From assembly GCF_009856825.1 (NCBI RefSeq), contig NZ_WVTD01000011.1:95646-159645 (forward strand): 64,000 nucleotides of DNA, written 5' to 3'. The position numbers were made by a program, and so were the translations under genes. Below, piece after piece: positions 1 to 8,758 of the stretch (position 1 is the first letter of the stretch; each line of letters begins with the position of its first letter). The notes below the pieces were generated by a model. It did no database searches, was not told where the DNA came from, and was given only the letters and a program-made list of their open reading frames with translations. Source of the DNA: Novosphingobium silvae. GTDB lineage: Bacteria; Pseudomonadota; Alphaproteobacteria; Sphingomonadales; Sphingomonadaceae.

Positions 1-324
1 GACGAAGCGCTCCGCAAGCCACGGGCGCATGGTCTTGGCGATGTCGGTCATCGCTTCGAAGTCGGTGACGCCGCGATGGTAGAGCCAGTGGAACACCTGC
101 TTGGCGCGCAGCTTGGCGGCCTTGGCGTCTAGCCCGGCGCTCTCGAACAGTTCGGCGATGCGCTTCCGGGGCAGGCCCACGAGATCGATCCGCCCGTCCT
201 CGCGCGGGGTCACGCCGTCCACCAGCGATGGGCGCGACAGGGTCGTCGGGTCGACGTTGCCCGGGATCGGCGTAAGGCCGGCCGCGGTGGAAACCGCTGC
301 GGTCGAGGTGTTCGTGTCTGTCAT
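1..324 (-). CDS. rlmN: RlmN, 23S rRNA (adenine-2503-C2)-methyltransferase, N-terminal part
   Basis: Only the first 108 codons are in the window; the gene runs off the left edge. The N-terminus carries a variable Thr/Ala-rich leader and then the RlmN start module (IDLVGLPRKRIAELFE, then KAAKLRAKQVFHWLYHRGV and FEAMTDIAKTMRPWLAERF), which precedes the radical SAM barrel in this family. RlmN methylates C2 of A2503 in 23S rRNA, and of A37 in some tRNAs. The catalytic CX3CX2C motif lies outside the window, so activity cannot be judged. The ATG is at 324-322 and the gene diverges from the outer-membrane protein gene to its right. Identification rests on the N-terminal domain only. Confidence 0.85.
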   Translation of the reverse strand, partial: MTDTNTSTAAVSTAAGLTPIPGNVDPTTLSRPSLVDGVTPREDGRIDLVGLPRKRIAELFESAGLDAKAAKLRAKQVFHWLYHRGVTDFEAMTDIAKTMRPWLAERFV

Positions 325-641
325 GATCGGCGGCCATATAGTGCATTCGACGCGAAAACGGAAGATGTGCGCTATCGCCGATCGCGCGCATCGCCGTTGT
401 GCGGCCCCCCTATCGTAGAAGCGCGGCCGCACGAACCCTTTCGGAGCCCGCAGGTTCCGGCCGCATGGCGCGCAAGTTCTTCGGATTATCGCAGCAGTGT
501 TGCTCAAAAACACCACGGTTTTCGTTGTACTACGTTCAGGAAACTTGATCATCCGCGTGCGCATTTGACCAGTCCAGGGTGGATGATCCCACCTCGTGGA
601 AAGGCGGAAGAACCGCCGTGTCGAATGATCGGAGTACCTTT
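325..641. other. Divergent intergenic region with structured 5' UTR
   Basis: There is no gene between rlmN and the outer-membrane protein. Near the right end an 8-bp inverted repeat (GATCATCC at 547-554, GGATGATC at 581-588) is followed by a short GGCGG/CCGCC hairpin (603-607 and 613-617), both just before the GGAG ribosome-binding site at 631-634. These could fold in the mRNA leader of the downstream gene. No clear sigma-70 promoter was picked out. Confidence 0.4.
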
Positions 642-1313
642 ATGAAGAAGATCCTTGTCTGTCTTGCCGCCGGCACCGCAATGGCTTCGGCCATCCCCGC
701 CATGGCACAGGACGTAGGCCCGGTTGACCCGTTCTCGGGCTTCCACGTCGAGGCGCTTGCCGGATACGACGTGACCAAGGCCGGCAGCAGTGTCGACGAC
801 GACGTCAACGAGGACAACGACCAGTCGATCGACGGGTTCGCCTATGGCGTGGGCGCGGGTTACGACTTCCGCTTCAACAACTTCGTTGTCGGGCCGGAAG
901 CCGAAGTGACCTGGTCGACCGCCAAGACCAGCTTCGATGACGGCGACTTCGAAGGGTTCGGTCTTGGCAACGTCAAGACCAACCGCGACCTCTACGTCGG
1001 TGCGCGTCTCGGCTACGTCGTGACTCCCACGACCATGATCTACGCGAAGGGCGGCTACACGAACGCCAAGTTCGACGTGAACAACGCCAGCGGCTCCATC
1101 GAGACCAACCGCGACATCGACGCCGACGGCTGGCGGATCGGTGCCGGCGTGGAGCAGGCGATCAGCAACAACGTCTTCGCCAAGCTCGAGTACCGCTACT
1201 CCAACTACGAGGAAGGCGAGCTCGACTATCGCAACGACTTCCCGGACGGCGACCGCTTCGATCTCGACCTCGACCGTCACCAGGTGATGGCGGGCGTGGG
1301 CGTTCGCTTCTGA
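642..1313 (+). CDS. Outer-membrane beta-barrel protein (Omp25/Omp31-like porin family)
   Basis: This 223-residue protein has a clean signal peptide (MKKILVCLAAGTAMASA…AMA-Q, cleavage near residue 22). It is then a small beta-barrel of alternating aromatic and acidic strands, with GAGYDFRFNNFVVGPEAEVTW in the middle, KGGYTNAKF, and a terminal Phe (AGVGVRF), the usual BAM recognition end. The acidic, Asn/Asp-rich loops fit surface exposure. Start chosen at ATG 642 because GGAG sits 8 bases upstream and the signal peptide begins there; the frame is open farther upstream but that part has no signal character. It is monocistronic and ends just before a hairpin terminator. The exact role (structural or a small-solute pore) cannot be read from sequence. 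Confidence 0.85.
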   Translation: MKKILVCLAAGTAMASAIPAMAQDVGPVDPFSGFHVEALAGYDVTKAGSSVDDDVNEDNDQSIDGFAYGVGAGYDFRFNNFVVGPEAEVTWSTAKTSFDDGDFEGFGLGNVKTNRDLYVGARLGYVVTPTTMIYAKGGYTNAKFDVNNASGSIETNRDIDADGWRIGAGVEQAISNNVFAKLEYRYSNYEEGELDYRNDFPDGDRFDLDLDRHQVMAGVGVRF

Positions 1314-1340
1314 TTTACCCGGCCTTCATGGCGGAGGGGA

Positions 1341-1372
1341 GGGCGGGGCCGCGAGGCTCCGCCCTTTCCATT
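1341..1372 (+). terminator. Intrinsic terminator after the beta-barrel gene
   Basis: GGGCGGGGC (1341-1349) pairs with GCTCCGCCC (1356-1364) through one G-U wobble, with loop CGCGAG and then a short T-rich tail. It lies 27 bases after the stop codon. The opposing gene converges from the right, so it may act in both directions. Confidence 0.65.
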
Positions 1373-1388
1373 TGCCTATCGCGCCGGA

Positions 1389-1886
1389 TCAGCGCAGCCG
1401 TGCGCAGGCGATCAGTGCCGCGTCCATGGCCGAGGCGGCGCCCGGCAGCGCCCAGCTGTCGGCGAAGGTACGTCCTCTTGCATCGCGTGCACTGACGGTC
1501 ATCGTGCGCGCCGAGCGCATGGCGGCGACGATCGCGGCATTGTCGGTGTCATTGCGCGGCCAGGCGTCCGCCTCCCCGGCCGTCAGGACAATGCGCCGGT
1601 CCGCGATGCGAAGGGTCACCGGCCTGCCGCTCGCCAGACGGCGCGAGAGCCGGAAGTGCACCTGGCTGCGCGAGGAGCGCCGGGGCCACGTGCCGATCGC
1701 GACATAGGGCTGGTAGTCGCGCGCCCTGGCGTTCGGCTCGGCCATGGCGATCGCATAGCAACGCGGGACGAGCGGGTCGCGGAACGCTCCCCATCCGCCG
1801 TAGAGCCCGAGGCTCTCGCGCGCATCGGCCGCAGCGCCGCCAAGCACCACGGCCGCAAGGAGCAGGCAGGCAAGCGGGCGGATCAT
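1389..1886 (-). CDS. Secreted IalB-like (invasion-associated locus B family) protein
   Basis: This 165-residue protein has a signal peptide (MIRPLACLLLAAVVLGGAAADA). Its mature part begins GLYGGWGAFRDP..PRCYAIA and contains a single IalB-like beta domain (VHFRLSRRL, PVTLRI, then AIVAAMRSARTMTVSARDARGR with SWALPGAASAMDAALIAC). These features match the family in which two cysteines frame the domain. Its ATG overlaps the TGA of the upstream permease gene (ATGA), so the two are translationally coupled. IalB homologues are periplasmic or secreted proteins with no enzyme activity shown; the name does not imply pathogenesis here. The family call is by overall pattern and is moderate. Confidence 0.6.
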   Translation of the reverse strand: MIRPLACLLLAAVVLGGAAADARESLGLYGGWGAFRDPLVPRCYAIAMAEPNARARDYQPYVAIGTWPRRSSRSQVHFRLSRRLASGRPVTLRIADRRIVLTAGEADAWPRNDTDNAAIVAAMRSARTMTVSARDARGRTFADSWALPGAASAMDAALIACARLR

Positions 1887-2710
1887 CGGGCGGGCGGGGC
1901 GAGAGTGGTCGATACAATGGCCCCTGACGCGGGGCTCTGGAAGAGGGTCCAGAGCGGATTGGCGGGGTCCGACAGGAGCTTCACCGTCAGCGCGAAGGAC
2001 ATCACGACCAGCAGCGGGCGGACGCCCTTGCCGCCGAACCGGATGGCGAGGCGCGCGCCCAGCTGGTTGCCGACGACGTTCGCCGCAGCCATGCCCGCGC
2101 CCAGCAACCACAGCACCTTTCCGCCCGCGATCATCGCCAGCAGTCCCGCCACGTTGGTGGAAAGGTTCAGGAACTTGGTGTTGCCGATCGCCCGCACCAG
2201 GCCGAGGCCCCCCAGCGCCACCAGCGCCGTCGTCAGGAACGAGCCGGTGCCGGGCCCAAAGAACCCATCGTAGAAGCCGATCCCCGTCATCACGATGGTG
2301 AGCCCCGCGCGGCCCATCCGTGCATGGCGGTCCACCTCGCTCATCGGCGGCGCAAGGAGGAAGTAGAGGCCCATGGCGATCAGCAGCACCGGGACGAAGG
2401 CGGCCAGGAACCCGGGGTCGATGAACTGCACGGCGGTGCCGCCCGCCATGGATCCCAGGAACGCGCCGAGGGCGGGAAGCGCGAAGGCCCGCAGGTCCAC
2501 CTTGCCCGCGCGATGGAAGGTCAGGAATGCCGAGCCCGTGCCGATCGTGCTCTGCAGCTTGTTGGTGGCGAGCGCCGAGACCGGCGGCACGCCGGCCGCC
2601 ATCAGCGCCGGGATCGTCAGCAGCCCGCCGCCGCCCGCCATCGCATCGATCGTGCCAGCAAGCAGGGCAATGCCCATGAGAAAGGCGATCGCTTCGATGG
2701 TCAGGTGCAT
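1883..2710 (-). CDS. Sulfite exporter TauE/SafE family permease
   Basis: This 275-residue integral membrane protein has about eight hydrophobic segments. The family signature DAMAGGGGLLTIPAL lies near residues 17-31 and recurs as FYDGFFGPGTGSFLTTAL in the second half, reflecting the internal duplication of TauE/SafE proteins. Members export sulfite, sulfoacetate or related organic anions, and the substrate here is unknown. Start set at ATG 2710, where the first membrane helix begins; the frame extends upstream but that stretch is Pro/Ser-rich and not membrane-like. It forms a two-gene unit with the IalB-like gene. Confidence 0.85.
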   Translation of the reverse strand: MHLTIEAIAFLMGIALLAGTIDAMAGGGGLLTIPALMAAGVPPVSALATNKLQSTIGTGSAFLTFHRAGKVDLRAFALPALGAFLGSMAGGTAVQFIDPGFLAAFVPVLLIAMGLYFLLAPPMSEVDRHARMGRAGLTIVMTGIGFYDGFFGPGTGSFLTTALVALGGLGLVRAIGNTKFLNLSTNVAGLLAMIAGGKVLWLLGAGMAAANVVGNQLGARLAIRFGGKGVRPLLVVMSFALTVKLLSDPANPLWTLFQSPASGAIVSTTLAPPAR

Positions 2711-2816
2711 GAGCGGCGGATAGGCGCAAAGAGGCAGGGGGTGCAATGGCGCCGTGCCCCAGGCGCGCAATGTCCCCGTGCCGGAGGCGCGCAATGTCCC
2801 CAGTGCCGCAGTCGGG

Positions 2817-3302
2817 CTAGCCGGCGGGGTAAGTGATCGCCATGACTTCCCATTCCTTCTCTCCGGAAGGCAGGCGAACGGTGCGCAGGTCTCCCACCCC
2901 CGCGCCGCGCAGGGCACGGGCAATGGGGGCGCTCCAGCCGATGAGGCCACGGGCTGCATCCTGCTCGTCGTCGCCCACGATGGTGAGCGTGAGGCGCTCG
3001 TCGTCCTCGTCGGCGAGTTCCACGCTGGCGCCGAAGAAGATCCTGCCCCGTTCGGCCTGCTGCGCGGGATCGACCACGCGCAGCGCCTTCATCCGGCGGG
3101 CGAGGAAAGCGAGTTCACGGTCGATCTCGCGCATCCGCTTGCGACCATAAAGATAGTCGCCGTTTTCGGAGCGGTCTCCGTTGCCTGCCGCCCACGATAC
3201 GATCTCGACGATCGCCGGGCGTTCGGTGCCGAGCAGGTGGTCGTAGCGGGCGCGCAGCGCAGCCATTCCGGAAGGGCTGATCGGGGGACCATCGGGTTTC
3301 AT
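2817..3302 (-). CDS. greB: GreB-type transcription elongation factor
   Basis: This 161-residue protein has the two Gre domains. The N-terminal coiled coil (about residues 10-80) carries the acidic tip GDRSENGDYLYGRKRM, with Asp43 and Glu46 in place of the usual catalytic pair. The C-terminal FKBP-like domain contains TIVGDDEQDAARGLIGWSAPIARALRGAGVGD. Gre factors enter the RNA polymerase secondary channel and stimulate cleavage of backtracked RNA. Length and the YGRKRMREIDRELAFL segment favour GreB over GreA. The frame is open 366 bases farther upstream, but homology begins at MKPDGPP. It diverges from the alpha-galactosidase gene. Confidence 0.85.
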   Translation of the reverse strand: MKPDGPPISPSGMAALRARYDHLLGTERPAIVEIVSWAAGNGDRSENGDYLYGRKRMREIDRELAFLARRMKALRVVDPAQQAERGRIFFGASVELADEDDERLTLTIVGDDEQDAARGLIGWSAPIARALRGAGVGDLRTVRLPSGEKEWEVMAITYPAG

Positions 3303-3429
3303 CGCATCGAGCCATAGAAAACGGGCGCGGCAAGGCCAAGATGGCTCGGGGCCGATCTCCCCGGTTGCGTCTGCGGCATTAGTCCGACAAGAACTGGCGG
3401 CAAGAACCTTTGGAGAGGACACGACAGTC

Positions 3430-4818
3430 ATGGATTTTTCGCGCCGCAACGCCCTTCTCGCAACGGTGGGAGCATCGCTTGCCGGCCTAGCGCCCGGCGC
3501 GCAGGCGCAGGCGCCGTCCACCTCCTCCTCTGCGGGTTCGGCTCCCGTCGGCGCGGCCGTGCTCTCGCCCTCCAGGCTGGCCCCCCGCCCGCCGATGGGC
3601 TGGAACAGCTGGAACAGCTTTGCCGGGACCATCACCGAGGCGCAGGCGCTGGAGACGGCCGCGATCATGCGCGAGAAGCTGCTTCCCGCCGGCTACGACA
3701 TCTTCACCGTAGACATTCAGTGGTACGAGCCCGAGGCCAGCAGCTACACCTACAATGCGAACCCGGTGCCCGCGCTGGATGCCCATGCCCGCCTGGTGCC
3801 GGCGCCCAATCGCTTTCCCTCGGCGCGGGGCGGCAAGGGTTTCGCTCCGCTCGCCGCCCGGATCCACGCGATGGGGATGCGCTTTGGCATTCACGTCATG
3901 CGCGGCATCTCGCGCCAGGCCGTCAAGCTGAACCTGCCGATCCTGGGCACGAGCGTGCGCGCACGCGACATCGCCGATACTTCGAGCATCTGCTCGTGGA
4001 ACCCGGACATGTACGGCGTCGACATGACGAAGCCCGGCGCTCAGGAATACTACGACAGCGTGTTCCGCCTCTATGCCTCGTGGGGCGTCGATTTCATCAA
4101 GATGGACGACATGAGCCGCCCCTACGACGCGCACGAGCCCGAGATCGAGGCAGCGGCCAGGGCGATCGCGCGCTGCGGGCGGCCGATGGTGCTCAGCCTC
4201 TCACCGGGCGAGACGCCGGTCCTGCGCGGCGATCATGTGCGCCGCCATGCGCAGATGTGGCGCATCTCCGATGATTTCTGGGACGAATGGCCGCAGCTCG
4301 AGGCGCAGTTCACCCGGCTGGAGAACTGGACGCCGTTCCGCAGCGAAGGCTCGTGGCCCGATCCCGACATGCTTCCGCTCGGCCGTCTCGCGCTGGGCGA
4401 GCGCAACTCCCGCTTCACGCCGGACGAGCAGCGCACCTTGATGAGCCTGTGGTCCATCACCCGTTCGCCGCTTATCATGGGCGGTGACCTGCGCCATCTC
4501 GACGATGCGACGCTGGCGCTGCTGGTCAATCCCGAAGTTCTGGCGGTCAACCAGGCTAGCCGCGACAATCGCCCGCACTTCATCGAGGACGGGGTGAGGG
4601 TCTGGTCGGCCGCGAGCGCGGACGGCGCCTCGCGTTATCTCGCGGTGTTCAACATGGGCAAGGACCCGCGCGAGATCGCGGTGCCGCTTGCGACTGTCGG
4701 CGCAGGCGCGAAGGCAATGGTGCGCGACCTGTGGGAACGGCGCGACCTCGGGCCGGTGCAGGGCAGGCTGGTGACCCGCCTCGCCCCCCATGCGAGCGCG
4801 CTGTACCGGCTGGCCTGA
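3430..4818 (+). CDS. Glycoside hydrolase family 27 alpha-galactosidase, exported
   Basis: This 462-residue protein begins with a Tat-like signal (SRRNALLATVGASLAGLA, AQA cleavage). The GH27 barrel starts at PPMGWNSWNSF, the family's entry motif. The nucleophile is Asp226 in VDFIKMDD, and the acid/base lies in MWRISDDFW (Asp281/Asp282). SPLIMGGDLR and VLAVNQ complete the barrel before a C-terminal beta domain ending ASALYRLA. It would remove alpha-1,6-galactosyl (or alpha-N-acetylgalactosaminyl) residues from oligosaccharides in the periplasm. No transporter or other glycosidase lies next to it, so it appears to work alone. ATG 3430 has GGAGAGGA upstream. Confidence 0.9.
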   Translation: MDFSRRNALLATVGASLAGLAPGAQAQAPSTSSSAGSAPVGAAVLSPSRLAPRPPMGWNSWNSFAGTITEAQALETAAIMREKLLPAGYDIFTVDIQWYEPEASSYTYNANPVPALDAHARLVPAPNRFPSARGGKGFAPLAARIHAMGMRFGIHVMRGISRQAVKLNLPILGTSVRARDIADTSSICSWNPDMYGVDMTKPGAQEYYDSVFRLYASWGVDFIKMDDMSRPYDAHEPEIEAAARAIARCGRPMVLSLSPGETPVLRGDHVRRHAQMWRISDDFWDEWPQLEAQFTRLENWTPFRSEGSWPDPDMLPLGRLALGERNSRFTPDEQRTLMSLWSITRSPLIMGGDLRHLDDATLALLVNPEVLAVNQASRDNRPHFIEDGVRVWSAASADGASRYLAVFNMGKDPREIAVPLATVGAGAKAMVRDLWERRDLGPVQGRLVTRLAPHASALYRLA

Positions 4819-4836
4819 CGCGCCCGGAAGGAGCCT

Positions 4837-4873
4837 TTCCCCGCGCCCGCCCTGTAGGCCACGGCGCGGGGAA
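4837..4873. terminator. Hairpin between convergent genes
   Basis: An 11-bp perfect stem (TTCCCCGCGCC at 4837-4847 with GGCGCGGGGAA at 4863-4873) encloses a 15-base loop. It lies exactly between the stops of the convergent alpha-galactosidase and lytic transglycosylase genes. It lacks a good T tract in either direction, so termination is inferred from position and stem strength. Confidence 0.45.
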
Positions 4874-4885
4874 TGGAACCCGATC

Positions 4886-6871
4886 TCAGCCTGGCTGGCG
4901 CTTGCCGGGCATGAGGCGGGTCAGCTTGTTGGCGCCGGTATAGCTGGCCCGGCCCGGGTACATCGTTTCATAGACCACGGCATTTTCCAGCACGCGCTGG
5001 ACGTAGTTCTTGGTCTCGTAGATGGGGATCTGCTCCATCCAGTCGATCCAGTCGATCGCGCCGGTGCGCGGGTCGCCATTGGCGCGGATCCACTTGTTCA
5101 CGTTGCCGGGCCCTGCGTTGTAGGCGGCGACCGCCAGCGGGGTGGCGCCGCCGTAATAATCCATCATCCGGCCGAAGTACCCGTCGCCAAGGCGGATGTT
5201 GTAGGCCGGATCGGTGACGAGCGCGGACTGGTCGTAGGCCAGTCCCATCTTGCCGGCCTGCTCGCGCGCGGTGCCCGGCATCAGCTGCATGAGGCCGCTC
5301 GCTCCCGCATGGCTGAGCGCGTTCTGCGCGAATTGGCTCTCCTGCCGCGCGATCGCGTGGACCATGGTCCAGTTGGTGCCGGCAGGCGTGGGGACGAGCG
5401 GGAAGGAGATCTGGCCGAACTCCTCGAAGCCGTCGGCATGGGCGCTCTGCCCCAGGATCACAGCAAGGTCGCGACGGCCGATCTGCCGGGCAAGGTCGGC
5501 GACGAGGACGTGGTCCTCGGCCGTCTGCGCCTGGTCGGCGATCTCGCGGTAGAACTGGACGCCGGTGCGCCAGTCGGCGTCGCGCGCGACGTCGCGCACC
5601 GCGCCGGTGATCGGCAGGCTGGCGAACGAGGCGCGCTGCGCGGGGCTGGGCAGCGCGGTCGGGCGCGTGTCGAGATTGGGGATCGGGCGTCCCAGCCGCT
5701 CGAGCGAAAGCTGGCCGTAGAAGTACTGCGGATACTGCGCCGCCATCTCGAAGTAGCGGTTGGCGCCTACCGTGTCGCCCGCCATCGCCAGCGCGCGGCC
5801 TGCCCAGTAGAAGCCCTTGGAGCGAGTGCCGGGCGTCTGCGCGGCGGCGCCGTAGCGGTAGAACAGGGGCGCCGCGCGCCGCGCCTCTCCCAGCGACCAC
5901 AGCGCCTTGGTGCCGCCCAGCCACACGAGCGAGGTGTAGTCGTCTCGCACGCGGTATGACAGGCGGCTGACGTCGGTGCCGGGCGTGAATCCGTCGTCGA
6001 TCGAGGAGGCGATGCGCACCGCGCTGCCGGCATCGGCGGCGCGCGCGGCGGTCAGGAGTTCACGCACCCAGAGTTCCTGCTCGGGCACGGGCCGGGCGAG
6101 CGGGGGACGGTTGGCCAGCAGCGACACCGCGCCGGGGGTATTGCCCGAGCGGCGCGCCTGAACCGCGCGGTTGTAGACATAGCCGGGATCGGACGAGATC
6201 TGCGCGGGCAGCGTCACTCCCAACGTCCCCGGCGCTTGCCCCTGCAGCAGGGATAGCCGCTCCATGAACTCGGCCCGGCGAGCGGCGGATACGAACGAGA
6301 TCTGCCGCTCCGCCTGCGCGGTTTCGCCCTGCCAGAGCAGCGCGTCCATGCGCGCGTCGTGGTCGGCGGTGGTGAACTGGCCACGATAGAGCGAAAGCAG
6401 GGCGCTTTCGTCCACCGGGATCAGCCCGCCCTTGCGCCATGCGGCAAGGGCGTTGGTGGCCGCATCGGCGCGCCGCATCGTCGTCAGCGCCACGGCATAG
6501 CGGCCGGCCGCCTTGCTGGTGAGCGGCGCGTAGCGATCGAAGTAGGCGATGACGGAGCCGGTGTCGGGCGCCTCGGTCAGCAGGGCCTTTTCCGCATAGC
6601 CGCGGATCTTGTCCTGCTGGGGATAGCCGGGATAGCTCAGCAGGAAGCCGGAATAGGCAGCGAATCCCATGCGATCGTTGGTGGACAGCAGCTTCCAGCG
6701 GTCGATCGACTGGTGCACCGCCATGTCGTGCGACTGCATGGACTGCGCGCGGGCGGCGTCCCATTCGCGCCCGTCCTGCGACTGGGCGGAGGCGGGAGCG
6801 GCCATGGCGACTGCGAATATTGCCGGAGAAATGCTCAGCAGCAGGTGGGGGAGGCGCAACATGCTGGACAT
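4886..6871 (-). CDS. Soluble lytic murein transglycosylase (Slt70-like)
   Basis: This 661-residue exported protein has a signal peptide (LLLSISPAIFAVAMAAPASA). Residues about 40-480 form a long helical superhelix of TPR-like repeats (for example FYWAGRALAMAGDTVGANRYFEMAAQ). The C-terminal SLT domain starts at AIARQESQFAQNALSHAGASG, with catalytic Glu511, followed by GLMQLMPGTA, AYNIRLGDGYF and AVAAYNAGPGNVNKW, the complete family 1 motif set. It cleaves the MurNAc–GlcNAc bond to give 1,6-anhydro ends in murein turnover. It diverges from dapA by 99 bases. The ATG at 6871 has AAGGAG 12 bases upstream, slightly far but the only candidate. Confidence 0.92.
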   Translation of the reverse strand: MSSMLRLPHLLLSISPAIFAVAMAAPASAQSQDGREWDAARAQSMQSHDMAVHQSIDRWKLLSTNDRMGFAAYSGFLLSYPGYPQQDKIRGYAEKALLTEAPDTGSVIAYFDRYAPLTSKAAGRYAVALTTMRRADAATNALAAWRKGGLIPVDESALLSLYRGQFTTADHDARMDALLWQGETAQAERQISFVSAARRAEFMERLSLLQGQAPGTLGVTLPAQISSDPGYVYNRAVQARRSGNTPGAVSLLANRPPLARPVPEQELWVRELLTAARAADAGSAVRIASSIDDGFTPGTDVSRLSYRVRDDYTSLVWLGGTKALWSLGEARRAAPLFYRYGAAAQTPGTRSKGFYWAGRALAMAGDTVGANRYFEMAAQYPQYFYGQLSLERLGRPIPNLDTRPTALPSPAQRASFASLPITGAVRDVARDADWRTGVQFYREIADQAQTAEDHVLVADLARQIGRRDLAVILGQSAHADGFEEFGQISFPLVPTPAGTNWTMVHAIARQESQFAQNALSHAGASGLMQLMPGTAREQAGKMGLAYDQSALVTDPAYNIRLGDGYFGRMMDYYGGATPLAVAAYNAGPGNVNKWIRANGDPRTGAIDWIDWMEQIPIYETKNYVQRVLENAVVYETMYPGRASYTGANKLTRLMPGKRQPG

Positions 6872-6970
6872 TTTGGAAAGAGGCTCCTTATCAGGCGCTG
6901 AACATGACGTTCGGGCGCGGGGGCGGTTCCCCGGTCAGGCGATCATTGAACATCACCAGAGGTAAAGTCC

Positions 6971-7852
6971 ATGTTCTCCGGCTCCATTCCCGCGCTTGTC
7001 ACACCGTTTCGCGACGGAGCGTTCGACGAGCAAGCCTTCAGGCGGCTGGTCGACTGGCAGATCGAGTCGGGATCATCGGCCCTCGTGCCCTGCGGCACCA
7101 CCGGCGAGAACTCGACCCTCTCCAATGCAGAGCATCACCGCGTGATCGAGGTCTGCATCGAGCAGGCGGCCGGCCGCGTTCCCGTCATCGCGGGCTGCGG
7201 CAGCAACGATACGATGAACGCGCTGTTGCACATGACTTTCTCGAAGAAGTGCGGTGCCGCCGCCGCGCTGCTCGTCGCGCCTTACTACAACCGCCCGAGC
7301 CAGGAAGGCCTGCTCGCCCACTTCGGCTACCTTGCCGAGAACATCGACCTGCCGATCGTTCTCTACAACGTGCCGGGGCGCACGGTGACCGACCTCCTGC
7401 CCGAGACGGTGTGCGAACTGGCGCGCCGCTTCCCGGGGCGCTTCATCGGCATCAAGGATGCCAGCGGCGACCTTTCGCGCGTCACGGATCACCGGATGGG
7501 GATCGGCAAGGATTTCTGCCAGCTTTCGGGCGACGATGAACTGGCGCTGCCGTTCAACGCGGCGGGGGGCGTGGGCTGCATCTCGGTCACGGCAAACGTC
7601 GCGCCGAAGCTCTGCGCCGAGTTCCAGGCGGCCTGCGCCGCCAACGACCTGGAAGAAGCGCGCCGTCTCAACGACCTGCTCTATCCGCTCCACTACGCCA
7701 TGTTCGAGGACAGCTCTCCGGGGCCGTGCAAGTATGCGCTGGCGCAGGTTCACGACTGGATCGAGAACGAACTGCGCCTGCCCCTAGTCCCGTGCGGCGA
7801 GAAGGCGCGCAAGGCGGTGGACGCTGCGCTGGTCCACGCCGGGCTGCTCTAA
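6971..7852 (+). CDS. dapA: 4-hydroxy-tetrahydrodipicolinate synthase
   Basis: This 293-residue protein catalyses condensation of pyruvate with aspartate semialdehyde, the committed step to lysine and meso-diaminopimelate. The whole active site is visible: Thr43/Thr44 in CGTTGE, Tyr132 in LYNVPGRT, and the Schiff-base Lys162 in FIGIKDASGDL; YYNRPSQ and the full (beta/alpha)8 barrel are intact. In many alphaproteobacteria dapA is directly followed by smpB; here about 4 kb intervenes. Start ATG 6971 lies behind AGAGGTAAA. The gene diverges from the lytic transglycosylase, so both divergent genes concern peptidoglycan. Confidence 0.97.
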   Translation: MFSGSIPALVTPFRDGAFDEQAFRRLVDWQIESGSSALVPCGTTGENSTLSNAEHHRVIEVCIEQAAGRVPVIAGCGSNDTMNALLHMTFSKKCGAAAALLVAPYYNRPSQEGLLAHFGYLAENIDLPIVLYNVPGRTVTDLLPETVCELARRFPGRFIGIKDASGDLSRVTDHRMGIGKDFCQLSGDDELALPFNAAGGVGCISVTANVAPKLCAEFQAACAANDLEEARRLNDLLYPLHYAMFEDSSPGPCKYALAQVHDWIENELRLPLVPCGEKARKAVDAALVHAGLL

Positions 7853-8758
7853 AAGTCTGGGGCGGCAGTGCTTTCATCGCAAGGATGGACGTGCCGGCCG
7901 CCTCTGCCTGCGTTCAGCGAGCGGTGAAAAGCAGGAGCCGCCGTCCCGCCACCGCTGCCGGGCTGAGCATCACGGACGGGCGGGAACAAGCCTATCGAGG
8001 CAGGACGACGCCCGGGCGGCAGACGGGATCGTGCTGCAGAGCTTGGAACACCATGTCGTGGTCGGCTCGACTATGACGGACAGGCGCAGACCAGCTGCCT
8101 TTGGGCTGCTAGGCAAGGGAAAGGCCCCGCCGCCGACGGACTACCGAGGTGCCGGCGGTGATGCGCAGGACCGCTCCCCTGCGCGCGGGACGGCTGTCGA
8201 AATAGGGGATCGTGTCGCCACGGGCAAGGCAGGCACGCGAATATGCCCGCTGGCGAGTGCGGGCCTTATGCCGGGGAGGATGCGCTTTGGCGTTGGTACC
8301 CTTGATGGGTATCGGGCCGGCGTTCGGGGGCGGCCCGGTTGGGGGTCGCCGAAGCGTGTGCGCCTTGCGAGCGGCTGGAAAGCACAGGAACAGTCCAGCT
8401 CGACCCTCAGCGAAAGTGGCTCGGATCCGGCACGCGGGCTCGCGATAAGGTGCCGGCTCCACAGGTCTGGGGGGAAGCGCTCTCTTATCGGGAGCCGCGC
8501 CGTTTGCCCTGGACCCTGCCGCCTCGAAGGACGGCTCGTGAACCCTTCCGGTGCGGGCACAGGTGGGCTTTCATACCCCCGGCGCCGGCCCGATGATCCG
8601 CTTGCCCTGTGTACCTCAGGGAGCGGATGCCGGAGCGTATAACCTATATGGTTCGGAAAGTCAATCATCGATGGCGGCGATTGCTATACTTACATTCCCA
8701 GGCTAGCGACTCTGCCGTGGCAGTGGCACCGCGCGCGTGCGCAAGGGGGAATAGGCAG
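7853..8758. other. Unexplained 0.9-kb region with a long-range inverted repeat
   Basis: Between dapA and the DUF4241 gene no ORF on either strand shows recognisable homology, a signal peptide or a ribosome-binding site. The ORFs present are Arg/Pro/Gly-rich and overlap each other in all frames, as expected of GC-rich non-coding DNA. A 13-base inverted repeat with one mismatch (GGCTCGCGATAAG at 8437-8449, CTTATCGGGAGCC at 8484-8496) could close a 60-base RNA domain. RNase P RNA, SRP RNA and tmRNA signatures were looked for by eye and not seen. Confidence 0.4.

Noticed and set aside
3389..3409. Two GAAC motifs upstream of the alpha-galactosidase gene resembling an SOS box
   Set aside because: The spacing is nine bases, not the seven required for the alphaproteobacterial LexA operator.
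6908..6935. Paired GTTC motifs between the lytic transglycosylase and dapA
   Set aside because: They are 13 bases apart, so they do not form a LexA site.
8031..8668. Long open frames on both strands after dapA (about 175-203 residues)
   Set aside because: They overlap each other, have Arg/Pro/Gly-rich low-complexity composition, no Shine-Dalgarno and no recognisable domain; typical of GC-rich spurious frames.
7853..8758. Possible two-piece tmRNA (ssrA) or RNase P RNA near smpB
   Set aside because: No alphaproteobacterial tag-coding sequence, T-loop GTTCGA context or RNase P P4 core could be found by eye.
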